DNA of 64,000 nucleotides from Daejeonia sp002484105 (GTDB lineage: Bacteria; Bacteroidota; Bacteroidia; Flavobacteriales; Weeksellaceae), in NCBI RefSeq assembly GCF_051175565.1, contig NZ_CP195105.1:3038001-3102000 (forward strand). Direction: 5' to 3'. Every line of letters begins with the position of its first letter. Positions within the stretch are counted from its first letter, which is position 1. This document shows positions 50,974-59,252 of the stretch, one piece after another. The notes below the pieces were generated by a model. It saw only the letters and a list, made by a program, of their open reading frames with translations, was not told the DNA's origin and ran no database searches. Both the position numbers and the translations under genes were made by a program.

Positions 50974-51585
50974 TTAGGACTTTTCACTGTACGGGCTCCG
51001 GTTTACAATTGATCTTCCCAACGAAATCTCATCGGCATATTCCAATTCGTCTCCTACAGAAATTCCTCTTGCAATACTGGAAAATTTTACCGGAAAATTT
51101 CTGAATTTCCTGTAAATGTAATACGCAGTCGTGTCACCTTCCATCGTTGCACTCAGTGCAAAGATAATCTCCTTTACTCCCCCTTCATTCAGTTTTTTTT
51201 CAACCGAAGAAATATTCAGCTGATGTGGTCCTATACCTTCCATAGGCGAAATCCGGCCTCCCAGTACGAGATATTTCCCCATGTATTTTCCGGTATTTTC
51301 AATGGCCATTACATCGCGCACGTCTTCTACAATACAGAGAAGTTCGGCATTACGGCTGTGGCTGGCGCAGATATCGCAAATCTCCGTGTCCGAAAAATTA
51401 TGACATTCTTTGCAGTAGCGGATATCTTTTACCAGATTTTTCAGCGAATCGGCAAGGGATACTGCCTGGCTGTCCGGCTGGCGCAACAGGTACAACGCAA
51501 GACGGAGAGCTGATTTTTTTCCGATACCAGGAAGTCCGGAAATCTCTTCTACAGCTTTGGACAATACTTTACTTGGATAATCCAT
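50974..51585 (-). CDS. recR: Recombination protein RecR
   Basis: I start it at the ATG at 51585 (MDYPSKVLSKAVEE), giving 203 residues as in the family. It has the helix-hairpin-helix LPGIGKKSALRLAL, a zinc finger with CKECHNFSDTEICDIC (near residue 57), and the TOPRIM domain LCIVEDVRDVMAIENTG. RecR works with RecO/RecF to load RecA. It lies just upstream of the saccharide cluster on the same strand, and a -7 element abuts its start codon. Confidence 0.95.
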   Translation of the reverse strand: MDYPSKVLSKAVEEISGLPGIGKKSALRLALYLLRQPDSQAVSLADSLKNLVKDIRYCKECHNFSDTEICDICASHSRNAELLCIVEDVRDVMAIENTGKYMGKYLVLGGRISPMEGIGPHQLNISSVEKKLNEGGVKEIIFALSATMEGDTTAYYIYRKFRNFPVKFSSIARGISVGDELEYADEISLGRSIVNRSPYSEKS

Positions 51586-51589
51586 TCTG

Positions 51590-51597
51590 CAAATATA
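51590..51597 (-). promoter_or_regulatory. -7 element TATATTTG abutting the recR start codon
   Basis: An exact TAnnTTTG octamer that ends only four bases before the ATG. If it is used, the recR message would be leaderless. Confidence 0.4.
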
Positions 51598-51676
51598 ACG
51601 AATTGAACCTTGAATAAACATTCCTTTCCTATACCAAAAATCAACGCAGAACACGTAATGATCTCCTGATTTCACG

Positions 51677-51684
51677 TATTTTTG
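51677..51684 (+). promoter_or_regulatory. -7 element TATTTTTG before the lipoprotein gene at 51708
   Basis: An exact TAnnTTTG octamer 23 bases upstream of the ATG. Confidence 0.45.
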
Positions 51685-51707
51685 AAGCCTTAAACCCTTT
51701 ACCGTCT

Positions 51708-52187
51708 ATGAAAAAAAAATTACCGATCCTTATACTCATGGCGACCCTCGTTTCCTGTAACCCAAAAGAGCATATCCCCTCTGGAAACAGTCAGTATACA
51801 AACCCGATAAAACCATCCGGAGAAAATACAGTTTCGCTCCATCTGCAACCCTTTGATTTTCCCGAAGAAATCAACGGATGCAGTTGCTACTTTTCCAGGA
51901 ATGAAGAAGATTTTCAGGCTGGAAAATATATTTTTGCCGATGATATGGGCAAAAGTACCTATCTGAAAATCAACGGAAAAATGATCACAATTCCGAAAAC
52001 GGATGACCATATCGATCTGGAAAACTTCTCAAAACATATTAAAGACAGCCAGCTTGATATCACCCTGAAAGGCAAAAAAGCCAACGGAGACCAGGAAGCC
52101 CTGATCATTGAGGGAATCATTACCGTGAAAGACAGAACGTCAGGAGCCGTGTACAAGAGTCCTTTTTACGGAGAATGTGGCTGTTAA
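51708..52187 (+). CDS. Lipoprotein of unknown function
   Basis: The 159-residue product has a lipoprotein signal (MKKKLPILILMATLVSC with Cys17). The mature part has a short proline/serine-rich linker, then a single beta-rich domain (INGCSCYFSRNEEDFQAGKYIFADD, then KMITIPKTDDHIDL) and ends in YGECGC. Cysteine pairs in the mature part suggest disulfides in the periplasm. I recognise no family. It precedes pepD with its own -7 element. Confidence 0.78.
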   Translation: MKKKLPILILMATLVSCNPKEHIPSGNSQYTNPIKPSGENTVSLHLQPFDFPEEINGCSCYFSRNEEDFQAGKYIFADDMGKSTYLKINGKMITIPKTDDHIDLENFSKHIKDSQLDITLKGKKANGDQEALIIEGIITVKDRTSGAVYKSPFYGECGC

Positions 52188-52234
52188 AAAGCTTTAAAAC
52201 AAGTTTCAAAATTCCATTGCTCCCTATTTATTCG

Positions 52235-52242
52235 TAAATTTG
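52235..52242 (+). promoter_or_regulatory. -7 element TAAATTTG before pepD
   Basis: An exact TAnnTTTG octamer 17 bases upstream of the ATG. A TTG lies 15 bases further upstream, which is closer than the usual spacing. Confidence 0.45.
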
Positions 52243-52259
52243 GACAAATAATCATAATT

Positions 52260-53705
52260 ATGAGTTTAGCGAATTTAGAACCGCAGATAGTGTGGAAGAA
52301 TTTTGCTTCCCTGAACGCTGTTCCCAGACCTTCCAAAAAAGAAGGGAAAATCATTGCCTTCATGAAAGAGTTCGGAAAAAACCTCGGACTGGAAACTACT
52401 GAAGACGAAACAGGAAACGTTATCATCCGTAAACCTGCCACTGCAGGGATGGAAAACAGAAAACCAATTGTCCTGCAAGGGCATCTCGACATGGTTTGCC
52501 AGAAAAATAACGACATCCATTTTGACTTTGAAACACAGGGCATACAAACTGAAGTGGACGGCGACTGGGTGAAAGCGAGAGGAACAACACTCGGTGCTGA
52601 CAATGGACTGGGCGTAGCATCCATCATGTCTGTTCTCGAAAGCAAAGATATCCCACATCCCGCAATTGAAGCTCTTTTTACAATTGACGAAGAAACCGGA
52701 ATGACCGGTGCTATTGGACTGAAACCTGGCGTATTGCACGGAGAAATCCTCCTCAACCTTGATACCGAGGAAGACGACGAAATCGATATAGGCTGTGCCG
52801 GCGGTGTAGATGTCACTGCTACCCAAAAATATCCGCTGGAAGAAGCCAAAGGAATGATTGTGAAAATTGACATTAAAGGCCTGCGCGGCGGACACTCCGG
52901 AATGGACATCAATAAAGGATATGGAAACGCCAACGTCATTCTCGGGCGTCTTCTCTTTGAAGGATGTGAAGGACAAAATCTCCAGCTGATATCCATCGAC
53001 AGTGGCGGGCTGAGAAATGCCATCCCACGTGAAGGGCACGCCGTATTTTCGGTTCGGAATGCACCGGAATTCATCGAAAAAGTAAATGTACTGAAAGCGG
53101 AAATTCTCGAAGAATTTGCTGCGCTCGAAAAAGACCTGCAGCTGAATATTGAAAATTTCACTTCTTCCGAAAAAGCAGTTTCCGAAGAGGCTTCAAAAAA
53201 AATCATCTATGCACTGAAAGCCGCTCATAACGGTGTTTACAGAATGTCTCCGGATGTAGAAGGACTCGTAGAAGCCTCTAATAATATCGCAAGAACCGAA
53301 CTGAAAAACGGAAATTTACAGATTCTAAACCTGACCCGTTCGTCTGTAGAATCCACCAAATACGATGTTGCCAATCAGTTGAAAGCCGTCTTTGAACTTG
53401 CCGGGCTGCAGGTAGAATTTACAGGATCCTATCCGGGATGGAAACCACTTCCTGGTTCGGAAATTGTACAGATTATGGAAAAAATCTACCTAGAAAAATT
53501 CGGTTCAGTACCAGAAGTTGTTGCCTGCCATGCCGGACTGGAATGCGGCATTATCGGCGCCAATTATCCTGGAATGGAAATGGTCAGTTTCGGACCTACA
53601 ATCCGCGGAGCCCACTCTCCGGAAGAACGCGCAAGCATTCCGTCTCTCCAGAAATTCTGGGCATATCTGAAAGATGTCCTTGCTCAGATTCCTGAAAAGA
53701 ATTAA
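52260..53705 (+). CDS. pepD: Aminoacyl-histidine dipeptidase (PepD, M20 family)
   Basis: The 481-residue enzyme cleaves Xaa-His dipeptides such as carnosine. It is an M20 zinc peptidase: VLQGHLDMVCQ (first ligand His), GTTLGADNGLGVA (bridging Asp), IDEETGMTGA (catalytic and ligand Glu), and the late ligand region CHAGLECGIIG with GPTIRGAHSPEERA near the end. Length and motifs are complete. Its natural terminator now lies beyond an IS4 element inserted 11 bases after the stop codon. Confidence 0.94.
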   Translation: MSLANLEPQIVWKNFASLNAVPRPSKKEGKIIAFMKEFGKNLGLETTEDETGNVIIRKPATAGMENRKPIVLQGHLDMVCQKNNDIHFDFETQGIQTEVDGDWVKARGTTLGADNGLGVASIMSVLESKDIPHPAIEALFTIDEETGMTGAIGLKPGVLHGEILLNLDTEEDDEIDIGCAGGVDVTATQKYPLEEAKGMIVKIDIKGLRGGHSGMDINKGYGNANVILGRLLFEGCEGQNLQLISIDSGGLRNAIPREGHAVFSVRNAPEFIEKVNVLKAEILEEFAALEKDLQLNIENFTSSEKAVSEEASKKIIYALKAAHNGVYRMSPDVEGLVEASNNIARTELKNGNLQILNLTRSSVESTKYDVANQLKAVFELAGLQVEFTGSYPGWKPLPGSEIVQIMEKIYLEKFGSVPEVVACHAGLECGIIGANYPGMEMVSFGPTIRGAHSPEERASIPSLQKFWAYLKDVLAQIPEKN

Positions 53706-53716
53706 ATAAAACACAT

Positions 53717-54928
53717 TATAGTACATGACAAAACATGCAAAGCGTTAAAAGTCAGTAAAATAAGTGGCTTTATATTTGGTTAAAAGGCTGAAATTCAGTA
53801 TATTGAAGGATTATTAATCAAATGATGCCTTTAAAAAAGAACCCCAGCCATGTCGCCAAAGATACAGCCTTATTCCCATTATTTAAAGCCCATATGGGCA
53901 AAGATCTCCACCTGGCCAGGATCCGCCTTATCTGTCTTTTCATAACAGCGCTATGCAAAGCAAAGTCGGTCAACTTTGTCAAGGTGTCTGCGGCATTTGA
54001 CACTCCAAGTCTGGCCTCGAGTTGTATGCGGCGCATACAGCGATTCATGGCAGAAGTGGAATTGCCGATGAAGCTCGTGAGTTCATTCATATTCAAATCG
54101 TTACCCATTAAAGGGAAACTCATTCTGGTGATGGACAGAACAAACTGGAAGTTTGGAGGCAGCAATATCAACATATTAATGTTGGGCGTTGCTTACAGAA
54201 ATGTGGCCATTCCGCTTCTTTTCAAGATGCTCGATAAGAGGGGCAACTCCAGCACAGAGGAACGTATTGATCTGATGCAGGATTTCATGGATTGGTTTGG
54301 CACAGAGCGTATCGACTGCCTTCTGGCCGACAGGGAATTCGTAGGTGATAAATGGTTGAAATTCCTGAACCGTAACCAGATCCGCTATCACATCCGCATC
54401 CGCAACAACTTCAAGGTTTTCCTGCCACGAAAGCAGCAGTACATCAAGGTTTCTCACCTGTTCAACGCAGTCAAAGTAAACCAATGCCAACATTACCGGC
54501 ATATCGTGAGCCTAGGCGAAGAACTTTGCTATCTCTCGGCCACAAAATCTGTTGTTCAGGGAAAAGTAGAGCTGCTTGTACTGGTATCCTTCAACAAACC
54601 TGATGAAGCGTTGTCTTATTATAGAGAACGTTGGCAAATCGAAACGCTCTTCAGAGGCATGAAATCCAGCGGATTCAATATAGAAGATACCCATCTAACG
54701 GCACTAGACAGACTCGAAAAACTAATGATGCTGACTATGATGGCCTTTATTTGGTGCTACCTGATTGGAGATTATATCGATACACAGATTAAACCCATAA
54801 AAATCAAGAAACATGGACGAAGAGCTAAATCCTGCTTTAAATACGGACTCGATTACCTCTCAGAGGTCCTGCTATCTGGATTCAATAAACTGAATTTCTG
54901 TGTTGTACAGGTTTTGTCATGTACTTAG
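53717..54928. mobile_element. IS4-family insertion sequence, intact
   Basis: The element has near-perfect terminal inverted repeats: GTACATGACAAAAC is shared exactly by both ends (starting at 53721 on the left and ending at 54924 on the right), with 16 of 18 bases matching when extended. A nine-base direct repeat AAAACACAT at 53708-53716 and 54929-54937 is the likely target duplication. It implies that the ends extend four bases beyond the inverted repeats. The single transposase gene is intact. Base composition is slightly more GC-rich than the spacer it sits in. Confidence 0.85.
53822..54928 (+). CDS. IS4-family DDE transposase
   Basis: The 368-residue transposase has the DDE catalytic triad: Asp105 in LVMDRTNW, Asp170 in LLADREFVG, and Glu274 within the IS4-specific Y-(2)-R-(3)-E-(6)-K signature (Tyr267, Arg270, Glu274, Lys281 in YRERWQIETLFRGMK). 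All key residues are present and there is no frameshift, so it may be active. The reading frame continues through the right inverted repeat, and its TAG stop is formed by the last bases of the element. The family moves by cut and paste. Confidence 0.93.
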   Translation: MMPLKKNPSHVAKDTALFPLFKAHMGKDLHLARIRLICLFITALCKAKSVNFVKVSAAFDTPSLASSCMRRIQRFMAEVELPMKLVSSFIFKSLPIKGKLILVMDRTNWKFGGSNINILMLGVAYRNVAIPLLFKMLDKRGNSSTEERIDLMQDFMDWFGTERIDCLLADREFVGDKWLKFLNRNQIRYHIRIRNNFKVFLPRKQQYIKVSHLFNAVKVNQCQHYRHIVSLGEELCYLSATKSVVQGKVELLVLVSFNKPDEALSYYRERWQIETLFRGMKSSGFNIEDTHLTALDRLEKLMMLTMMAFIWCYLIGDYIDTQIKPIKIKKHGRRAKSCFKYGLDYLSEVLLSGFNKLNFCVVQVLSCT

Positions 54929-54937
54929 AAAACACAT

Positions 54938-54972
54938 AGAAAAAGCTGAAACCCAATGGATTTCAGCTTTTT
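54938..54972. terminator. Convergent terminator of rpoN (and originally of pepD)
   Basis: AAAAGCTGAAA pairs with TTTCAGCTTTT around a nine-base loop; A and T runs flank both sides, so it can stop both strands. The IS lies between this hairpin and pepD. Confidence 0.8.
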
Positions 54973-54992
54973 TATACTTTTCTCAAAAAATA

Positions 54993-56471
54993 TCAGAGTT
55001 CCTTTCTCAGTCTCGCAACCGGAATATTCAGCTGTTCCCGATATTTTGCGATGGTACGCCGGGCTATATTGTAGCCTTTTTCCTTAAGAATTCCTACCAG
55101 TGCATCATCCGTATACGGCTTGCGCTTATTTTCTTTGTCGATAGCTTCCTGAAGATGGGTTTTAATCTCCTTGGTGGAGACCTCTTCTCCGTCATCATTA
55201 GTCAACGAATCCGAAAACAAATCTTTCAGGTACACAATTCCATTTGGTGTATCGGCATATTTGCTTTTTACCACACGCGATATGGTCGAAATATCAAAAC
55301 CCGTAATATCTGCAACATCCTTCAGAATCATGGGCTTCAGAGACTTGTCGTCTCCTGTAATAAAATATTCCTTCTGGAGTTTAACAATGGCATTGATGGT
55401 CTGCAAGAGCGTATTCTGTCGTTGATTGATAGCATCAATGTACCATTTTGCAGCATCCAGTTTCTGTTTGATAAACAGTGCAGCCTGCTTGTGTTCGGGC
55501 GAATTTTTGTCGTGCGAATAGGTGGTAAGGATATCTTTGTATTCGTCAGAAACCCGTAATGTCGGTGCATTTTTACTGTTCAGCATAGCACTTACTTCCG
55601 GTTTTCCGCTTTTGCCTTCTTTCACCTGAATAACAAAATCCGGGATAATCTCCTGATTAATGGTGATGGTCTGGGTATCAAAATTGCCACCCACTCTGGG
55701 AGAAAGTTTGGAAATTTCATCCAGAGCAGCTTTCAGGTCTTCCTCATCCACATCATATTTCTGCATGATTTTGTTGTAATGCTTGTTGGTGAGGGCATCA
55801 AACTGATTTCTCAGAATATTTCCGGCCAGTGTAAGTGCCTTGTCTGCGCTGATTTTCTTTTCAATCTGAAGCAGCAGACATTCCTGCAGGTTTCGCGCTC
55901 CCACGCCTGGCGGATCAAGTTTCTGAACATAGTTTTCGAGAATATTTTCTACATGCTCCTTTGTGGTATAAATCCCCTGCGAAAAGGCCAGATCATCCAC
56001 AACAGATTTGATTTCTCTTCTGAGGTAACCGTCAGAATCGAGGTTGCCGATGATGTATTCGGCTATTTTCAGATCTTCGCCGTCAATATTGGCCAGATTA
56101 ATCTGCTCGACCAGGTAATCGTACAGTGTCTGTCCTTCGGTCAGAAGGCTTTGGTTGTCAAATTCTTCGTCGTCGGGAGAATAGTTGCTGGAAGCGGTCT
56201 TATAACTGGGCTCGTCATCATACAGATATTCATCTACATCAAAATCTGTATCTATGCTTTCTGTGCCTTCATCTTCGTAGCTGTCAGCCTCATCTTCGTA
56301 GGAGTCTTCCTTATTATCGTCGGTAACGCGCTCAAGTGCAGGATTTTCTTCAAGTTCGCGTTCAAGCTCTTCTTCAAATTCCAGCGTGTGCAACTGTATC
56401 AGCTTCATCAGCTGAATCTGTTGCGGGGCAAGTTTCTGTCCGAGTTTTAACTGCAGGTTCTGTTTAAGCAT
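54993..56471 (-). CDS. rpoN: RNA polymerase sigma-54 factor
   Basis: The 492-residue protein has all three sigma-54 regions: region I (LKLGQKLAPQQIQLMKLIQLHTLEFEEEL), a very acidic region II (EDSYEDEADSYEDEG with a repeated unit), and region III with the core-binding part, the HTH (DVADITGFDISTISRVVKSKY) and the RpoN box (ARRTIAKYREQLN) near the C-terminus. It directs transcription from -24/-12 promoters and needs AAA+ activators, none of which are in the window. A -7 element lies just upstream. Length is normal for Bacteroidota. Confidence 0.96.
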   Translation of the reverse strand: MLKQNLQLKLGQKLAPQQIQLMKLIQLHTLEFEEELERELEENPALERVTDDNKEDSYEDEADSYEDEGTESIDTDFDVDEYLYDDEPSYKTASSNYSPDDEEFDNQSLLTEGQTLYDYLVEQINLANIDGEDLKIAEYIIGNLDSDGYLRREIKSVVDDLAFSQGIYTTKEHVENILENYVQKLDPPGVGARNLQECLLLQIEKKISADKALTLAGNILRNQFDALTNKHYNKIMQKYDVDEEDLKAALDEISKLSPRVGGNFDTQTITINQEIIPDFVIQVKEGKSGKPEVSAMLNSKNAPTLRVSDEYKDILTTYSHDKNSPEHKQAALFIKQKLDAAKWYIDAINQRQNTLLQTINAIVKLQKEYFITGDDKSLKPMILKDVADITGFDISTISRVVKSKYADTPNGIVYLKDLFSDSLTNDDGEEVSTKEIKTHLQEAIDKENKRKPYTDDALVGILKEKGYNIARRTIAKYREQLNIPVARLRKEL

Positions 56472-56487
56472 AAATAATCTTTCTCTT

Positions 56488-56495
56488 CAAATATA
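56488..56495 (-). promoter_or_regulatory. -7 element TATATTTG before rpoN
   Basis: An exact TAnnTTTG octamer on the minus strand 16 bases upstream of the ATG. Confidence 0.5.
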
Positions 56496-56564
56496 TGACG
56501 TACAAAGCTATTGTTTTACCGGTTGATAAAGTTATAAAATTTGGAATAAAAATTATAATTTCTC

Positions 56565-58013
56565 TTAAAATTCGGCATTTTTGGGTGTTCTCGGGAACGG
56601 GATTACGTCGCGGATATTCGTCATTCCGGTTACAAAAAGAATGAGTCTCTCCAGACCGAGACCAAAACCGGCATGCGGTACAGAACCGAATTTACGGGTA
56701 TCCATGTACCACCAGAGTTCGCGCTCATCCACATGCATTTCCTGCATTTTCTGTTGCAGTACCTCAAGACGCTCTTCTCTCTGCGAGCCGCCGATAATCT
56801 CACCTATTCCCGGGAAAAGGACATCCATGGCAGCAACAGTTTTTTGATCCTCATTCAGCCGCATATAGAAAGCTTTGATTTCTTTCGGATAATCAAACAG
56901 CACTACGGGACTTTCAAAATGTTTTTCCACCAGATAGCGTTCGTGTTCCGACTGGAGGTCCGTTCCCCAGCCTTCAATCGGAAACTGGAATTTTCCTTTT
57001 TTGTTTTCTTTGGAGTTCATCAGGATTTCGAGTGCTTCGGAATAGGAAACCCTCATGAAACGCTTTTTGATAACATTTTCGAGTTTCTCAATCAATCCTT
57101 CTTTTGCTCTTTCCCTTTCCGGTTTGGTTTTCTGTTCTTCTGCAAAACGCTTGTCCAGAAAGGCGAGATCATCTTTACAGTTTTCAAGAACATATCCGAT
57201 AACGTATTTCAGAAAATTTTCTGCCAGATCGATATTATCTTCCAGATTATTGAAAGCTACTTCCGGTTCCACCATCCAGAATTCAGCAAGATGCCTCGTG
57301 GTATTGGAATTTTCTGCACGGAATGTCGGCCCGAAAGTGTACACCCGGCCAAGCCCCATGGCAGCGGTCTCCGCCTCAAGCTGTCCGGAAACTGTCAGAT
57401 TGGTTTTTCTTCCAAAAAAATCTTGCTCGTAATCAATAGCACCATCTTCGGTATGTGGAATATGGTTCAGATCAAAATTGGTGACCTGAAACATTTCGCC
57501 GGCACCTTCCGCATCCGCTCCGGTGATAACAGGGGTATTGATATAATAAAACTGATTTTGGTTAAAAAACTGATGAATAGCAAAACTTACCTTACTGCGC
57601 ACCCGGAATACTGCCCCAAAAAGATTGGTACGGAAACGGAGGTGTGCCTGATCGCGAAGCACTTCCAGAGAGTGTTTTTTGGGCTGCAAAACGGTTTTTT
57701 CGAGCTCATCGGCAAAATTCTCTCCCAGAATCTGTATTTTTCTGGCAATAATTTCCACGCTTTGTCCTGCTCCCTGGCTTTCCACCACTTCACCGGTTAT
57801 GCGGAGTGAGGAGGCAGTTTTGATATGTTTGAGAATTTCTTCATCAAATTTTTCAAAATCAACCACCACCTGAAGATTCAGGATGGAAGATCCGTCATTA
57901 AGCGCAATAAAACGGTTGGAGCGGAATGCCCTTACCCAACCCTGAACGGTAATGTCATGATGAAGATATTTTTTGTAACCTTCCAAAATATCCTTAATCG
58001 TCTGTTTTTCCAT
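56565..58013 (-). CDS. asnS: Asparagine-tRNA ligase
   Basis: The 482-residue class II synthetase charges tRNA-Asn. It has the N-terminal OB-fold anticodon-binding domain (VQGWVRAFRSNRFIALNDGS), motif 1 (VRSKVSFAIHQFFNQNQFYYINTPVI), motif 2 (YTFGPTFRAENSNTTRHLAEFWMVEPE) and motif 3 (HAGFGLGLERLILFVTG). These fit AsnS; the HLAEFWMVEPE signature separates it from AspS. A -7 element lies 20 bases upstream. Length is complete. Confidence 0.97.
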   Translation of the reverse strand: MEKQTIKDILEGYKKYLHHDITVQGWVRAFRSNRFIALNDGSSILNLQVVVDFEKFDEEILKHIKTASSLRITGEVVESQGAGQSVEIIARKIQILGENFADELEKTVLQPKKHSLEVLRDQAHLRFRTNLFGAVFRVRSKVSFAIHQFFNQNQFYYINTPVITGADAEGAGEMFQVTNFDLNHIPHTEDGAIDYEQDFFGRKTNLTVSGQLEAETAAMGLGRVYTFGPTFRAENSNTTRHLAEFWMVEPEVAFNNLEDNIDLAENFLKYVIGYVLENCKDDLAFLDKRFAEEQKTKPERERAKEGLIEKLENVIKKRFMRVSYSEALEILMNSKENKKGKFQFPIEGWGTDLQSEHERYLVEKHFESPVVLFDYPKEIKAFYMRLNEDQKTVAAMDVLFPGIGEIIGGSQREERLEVLQQKMQEMHVDERELWWYMDTRKFGSVPHAGFGLGLERLILFVTGMTNIRDVIPFPRTPKNAEF

Positions 58014-58032
58014 TGTATAAAAATGAGTCGTG

Positions 58033-58040
58033 CAAATTTA
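58033..58040 (-). promoter_or_regulatory. -7 element TAAATTTG before asnS
   Basis: An exact TAnnTTTG octamer on the minus strand about 20 bases upstream of the ATG. Confidence 0.5.
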
Positions 58041-58078
58041 CAAATTCTGAAGCTAAATTTCTAAAGGATACGGGATTA

Positions 58079-58417
58079 TTAGGCGATATGCCCGATATAT
58101 TTCCAGAATGACAAAAATTTTCTTTTGCGCAGGTAGCCCAGGTCTCCTTCCATGGCATAGGCTTCTCTTTCAAAGCTTATGTTTTTATAGGCGAGATACG
58201 CATTTTTTAACTTAAAAAGCCAGTACAGATATTCCATTCCGTACCAGAGATAAAACAACACAATGAGCATTTCGAGCTGTTGCCTGAGATGAATCCGTTC
58301 GTGATTGATGAGCACATGATTATCCCGGTCTCCTGCATGACGCAGAAAAATGAACGGAAAGAGTGTGATGCCACTAATTTTTGTATTTTTGAGAAGAAAT
58401 TGGCATACAATTATCAT
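58079..58417 (-). CDS. Small membrane protein with an HExxH motif, unknown function
   Basis: The 112-residue product has an HExxH motif (NHERIHLRQQ, near residue 38), followed by a hydrophobic helix (about 50-72, with LFYLWYGMEYLYWLF), and then NISFEREAYAMEGD, whose glutamates could supply a third zinc ligand. This is the order of a minimal M48/M56-type membrane metalloprotease, but it is far shorter than those families. I know similar short proteins in Flavobacteriia without a defined function. It is divergent from the DUF5522 gene, 40 bases away. Confidence 0.75.
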   Translation of the reverse strand: MIIVCQFLLKNTKISGITLFPFIFLRHAGDRDNHVLINHERIHLRQQLEMLIVLFYLWYGMEYLYWLFKLKNAYLAYKNISFEREAYAMEGDLGYLRKRKFLSFWKYIGHIA

Positions 58418-58457
58418 GAAAACAAAGATAGAAACTTTTCGGTTTCTGATTTAACTT

Positions 58458-58637
58458 ATGAGCCGTGAACCTATCAAAGAAAACGAAGACTTTTATTACA
58501 ACGAACAAGGATACAAAGTCTTTACAGAAAAATTCCATCTGAAGCGCGGCTATTGCTGCAAAAGTGGCTGCAGACATTGCCCGTATGGATATGACAAAAA
58601 GACGGATACTTTCAGAAAAAACGACAAAAAACAATAG
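58458..58637 (+). CDS. DUF5522 family small protein with a cysteine cluster
   Basis: This 59-residue protein has no membrane segment and a cysteine-rich core GYCCKSGCRHCPYGYD (four cysteines and a histidine within 10 residues), which looks like a metal-binding or Fe-S knuckle. The start at the ATG at 58458 (MSREPIKENEDFYYNEQG) matches the family. No function is established. It is only three bases upstream of the DUF4136 lipoprotein gene, so they are co-transcribed. Confidence 0.82.
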   Translation: MSREPIKENEDFYYNEQGYKVFTEKFHLKRGYCCKSGCRHCPYGYDKKTDTFRKNDKKQ

Positions 58638-58640
58638 AAC

Positions 58641-59171
58641 ATGAAGAAATATTTTCTTTTAATGATGGCAGCAGCTACCCTTGGACTTACTTCCTGCAGT
58701 CCGTTTCAGGTGCGCTCAGATTATGCAGAAACCGCCAATTTCAATGGCTATCATACGTACAAACTGAGGGTTGATGATCTGAAATTGAATGATATAGACA
58801 AAGACCGCGTCTTGAACGAAATCTCGAAGCAGCTGCAGGCAAAAGGCCTTAGTGTTGCAGAAAATCCGGATTTGATTATCAACGTGAAAGCCAACCATAA
58901 AAAAGTGACCGATGTTGAAACTTACCATCCTTACGGAATGTGGGGATGGGGCGGCCCTTGGGGATGGGGCTTTGGAGCTGGAAGAACTTGGACCAGTAAC
59001 TATAATCAGGGGGGTCTGGTCATTGATATGATTGATTCGCAAACCCAGAAATTGGTATGGCAAGGTGTGGGAAGCGGCATTTCTGTAGATTCGCCACGGG
59101 CTAAACAGACACAGATTCCGGAAATCGTTGCTGATATCCTCGCCAATTATCCACCACAGAAAGGCAAGTAA
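58641..59171 (+). CDS. DUF4136 family lipoprotein
   Basis: The 176-residue lipoprotein (Cys19 in LGLTSCS) has the DUF4136 layout: RSDYAETANFNGYHTYKL, then NPDLIINVKANHKKVTDVET, a Gly/Trp-rich insert (MWGWGGPWGWG) and VIDMIDSQTQKLVWQGVGS. Members of this family are outer-membrane or periplasmic lipoproteins with no clear role. The Gly/Trp-rich insert is unusual in composition. It follows the DUF5522 gene and is ended by a strong terminator. Confidence 0.88.
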   Translation: MKKYFLLMMAAATLGLTSCSPFQVRSDYAETANFNGYHTYKLRVDDLKLNDIDKDRVLNEISKQLQAKGLSVAENPDLIINVKANHKKVTDVETYHPYGMWGWGGPWGWGFGAGRTWTSNYNQGGLVIDMIDSQTQKLVWQGVGSGISVDSPRAKQTQIPEIVADILANYPPQKGK

Positions 59172-59195
59172 TACACAAAAAAACAGAATTGTGCA

Positions 59196-59232
59196 AAAAA
59201 ACCGGATGTTGAAGAACTTCCGGTTTTTTTTG
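59196..59232 (+). terminator. Terminator after the DUF4136 gene
   Basis: AAAAAACCGGA pairs with TCCGGTTTTTT around a loop of about 12 bases, followed by further T residues; it could also serve coaE on the other strand. Confidence 0.8.
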
Positions 59233-59252
59233 TTTTGGTTGGACTTTATTAT

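Noticed and set aside
52184..53206. A 340-codon open frame opposite pepD
   Set aside because: It is Ser/Pro-rich and is a shadow of the dipeptidase gene, which has all M20 motifs.
56673..57809. A 378-codon open frame opposite asnS
   Set aside because: It is Phe/His-rich and lies fully inside the asparagine-tRNA ligase gene with intact class II motifs.
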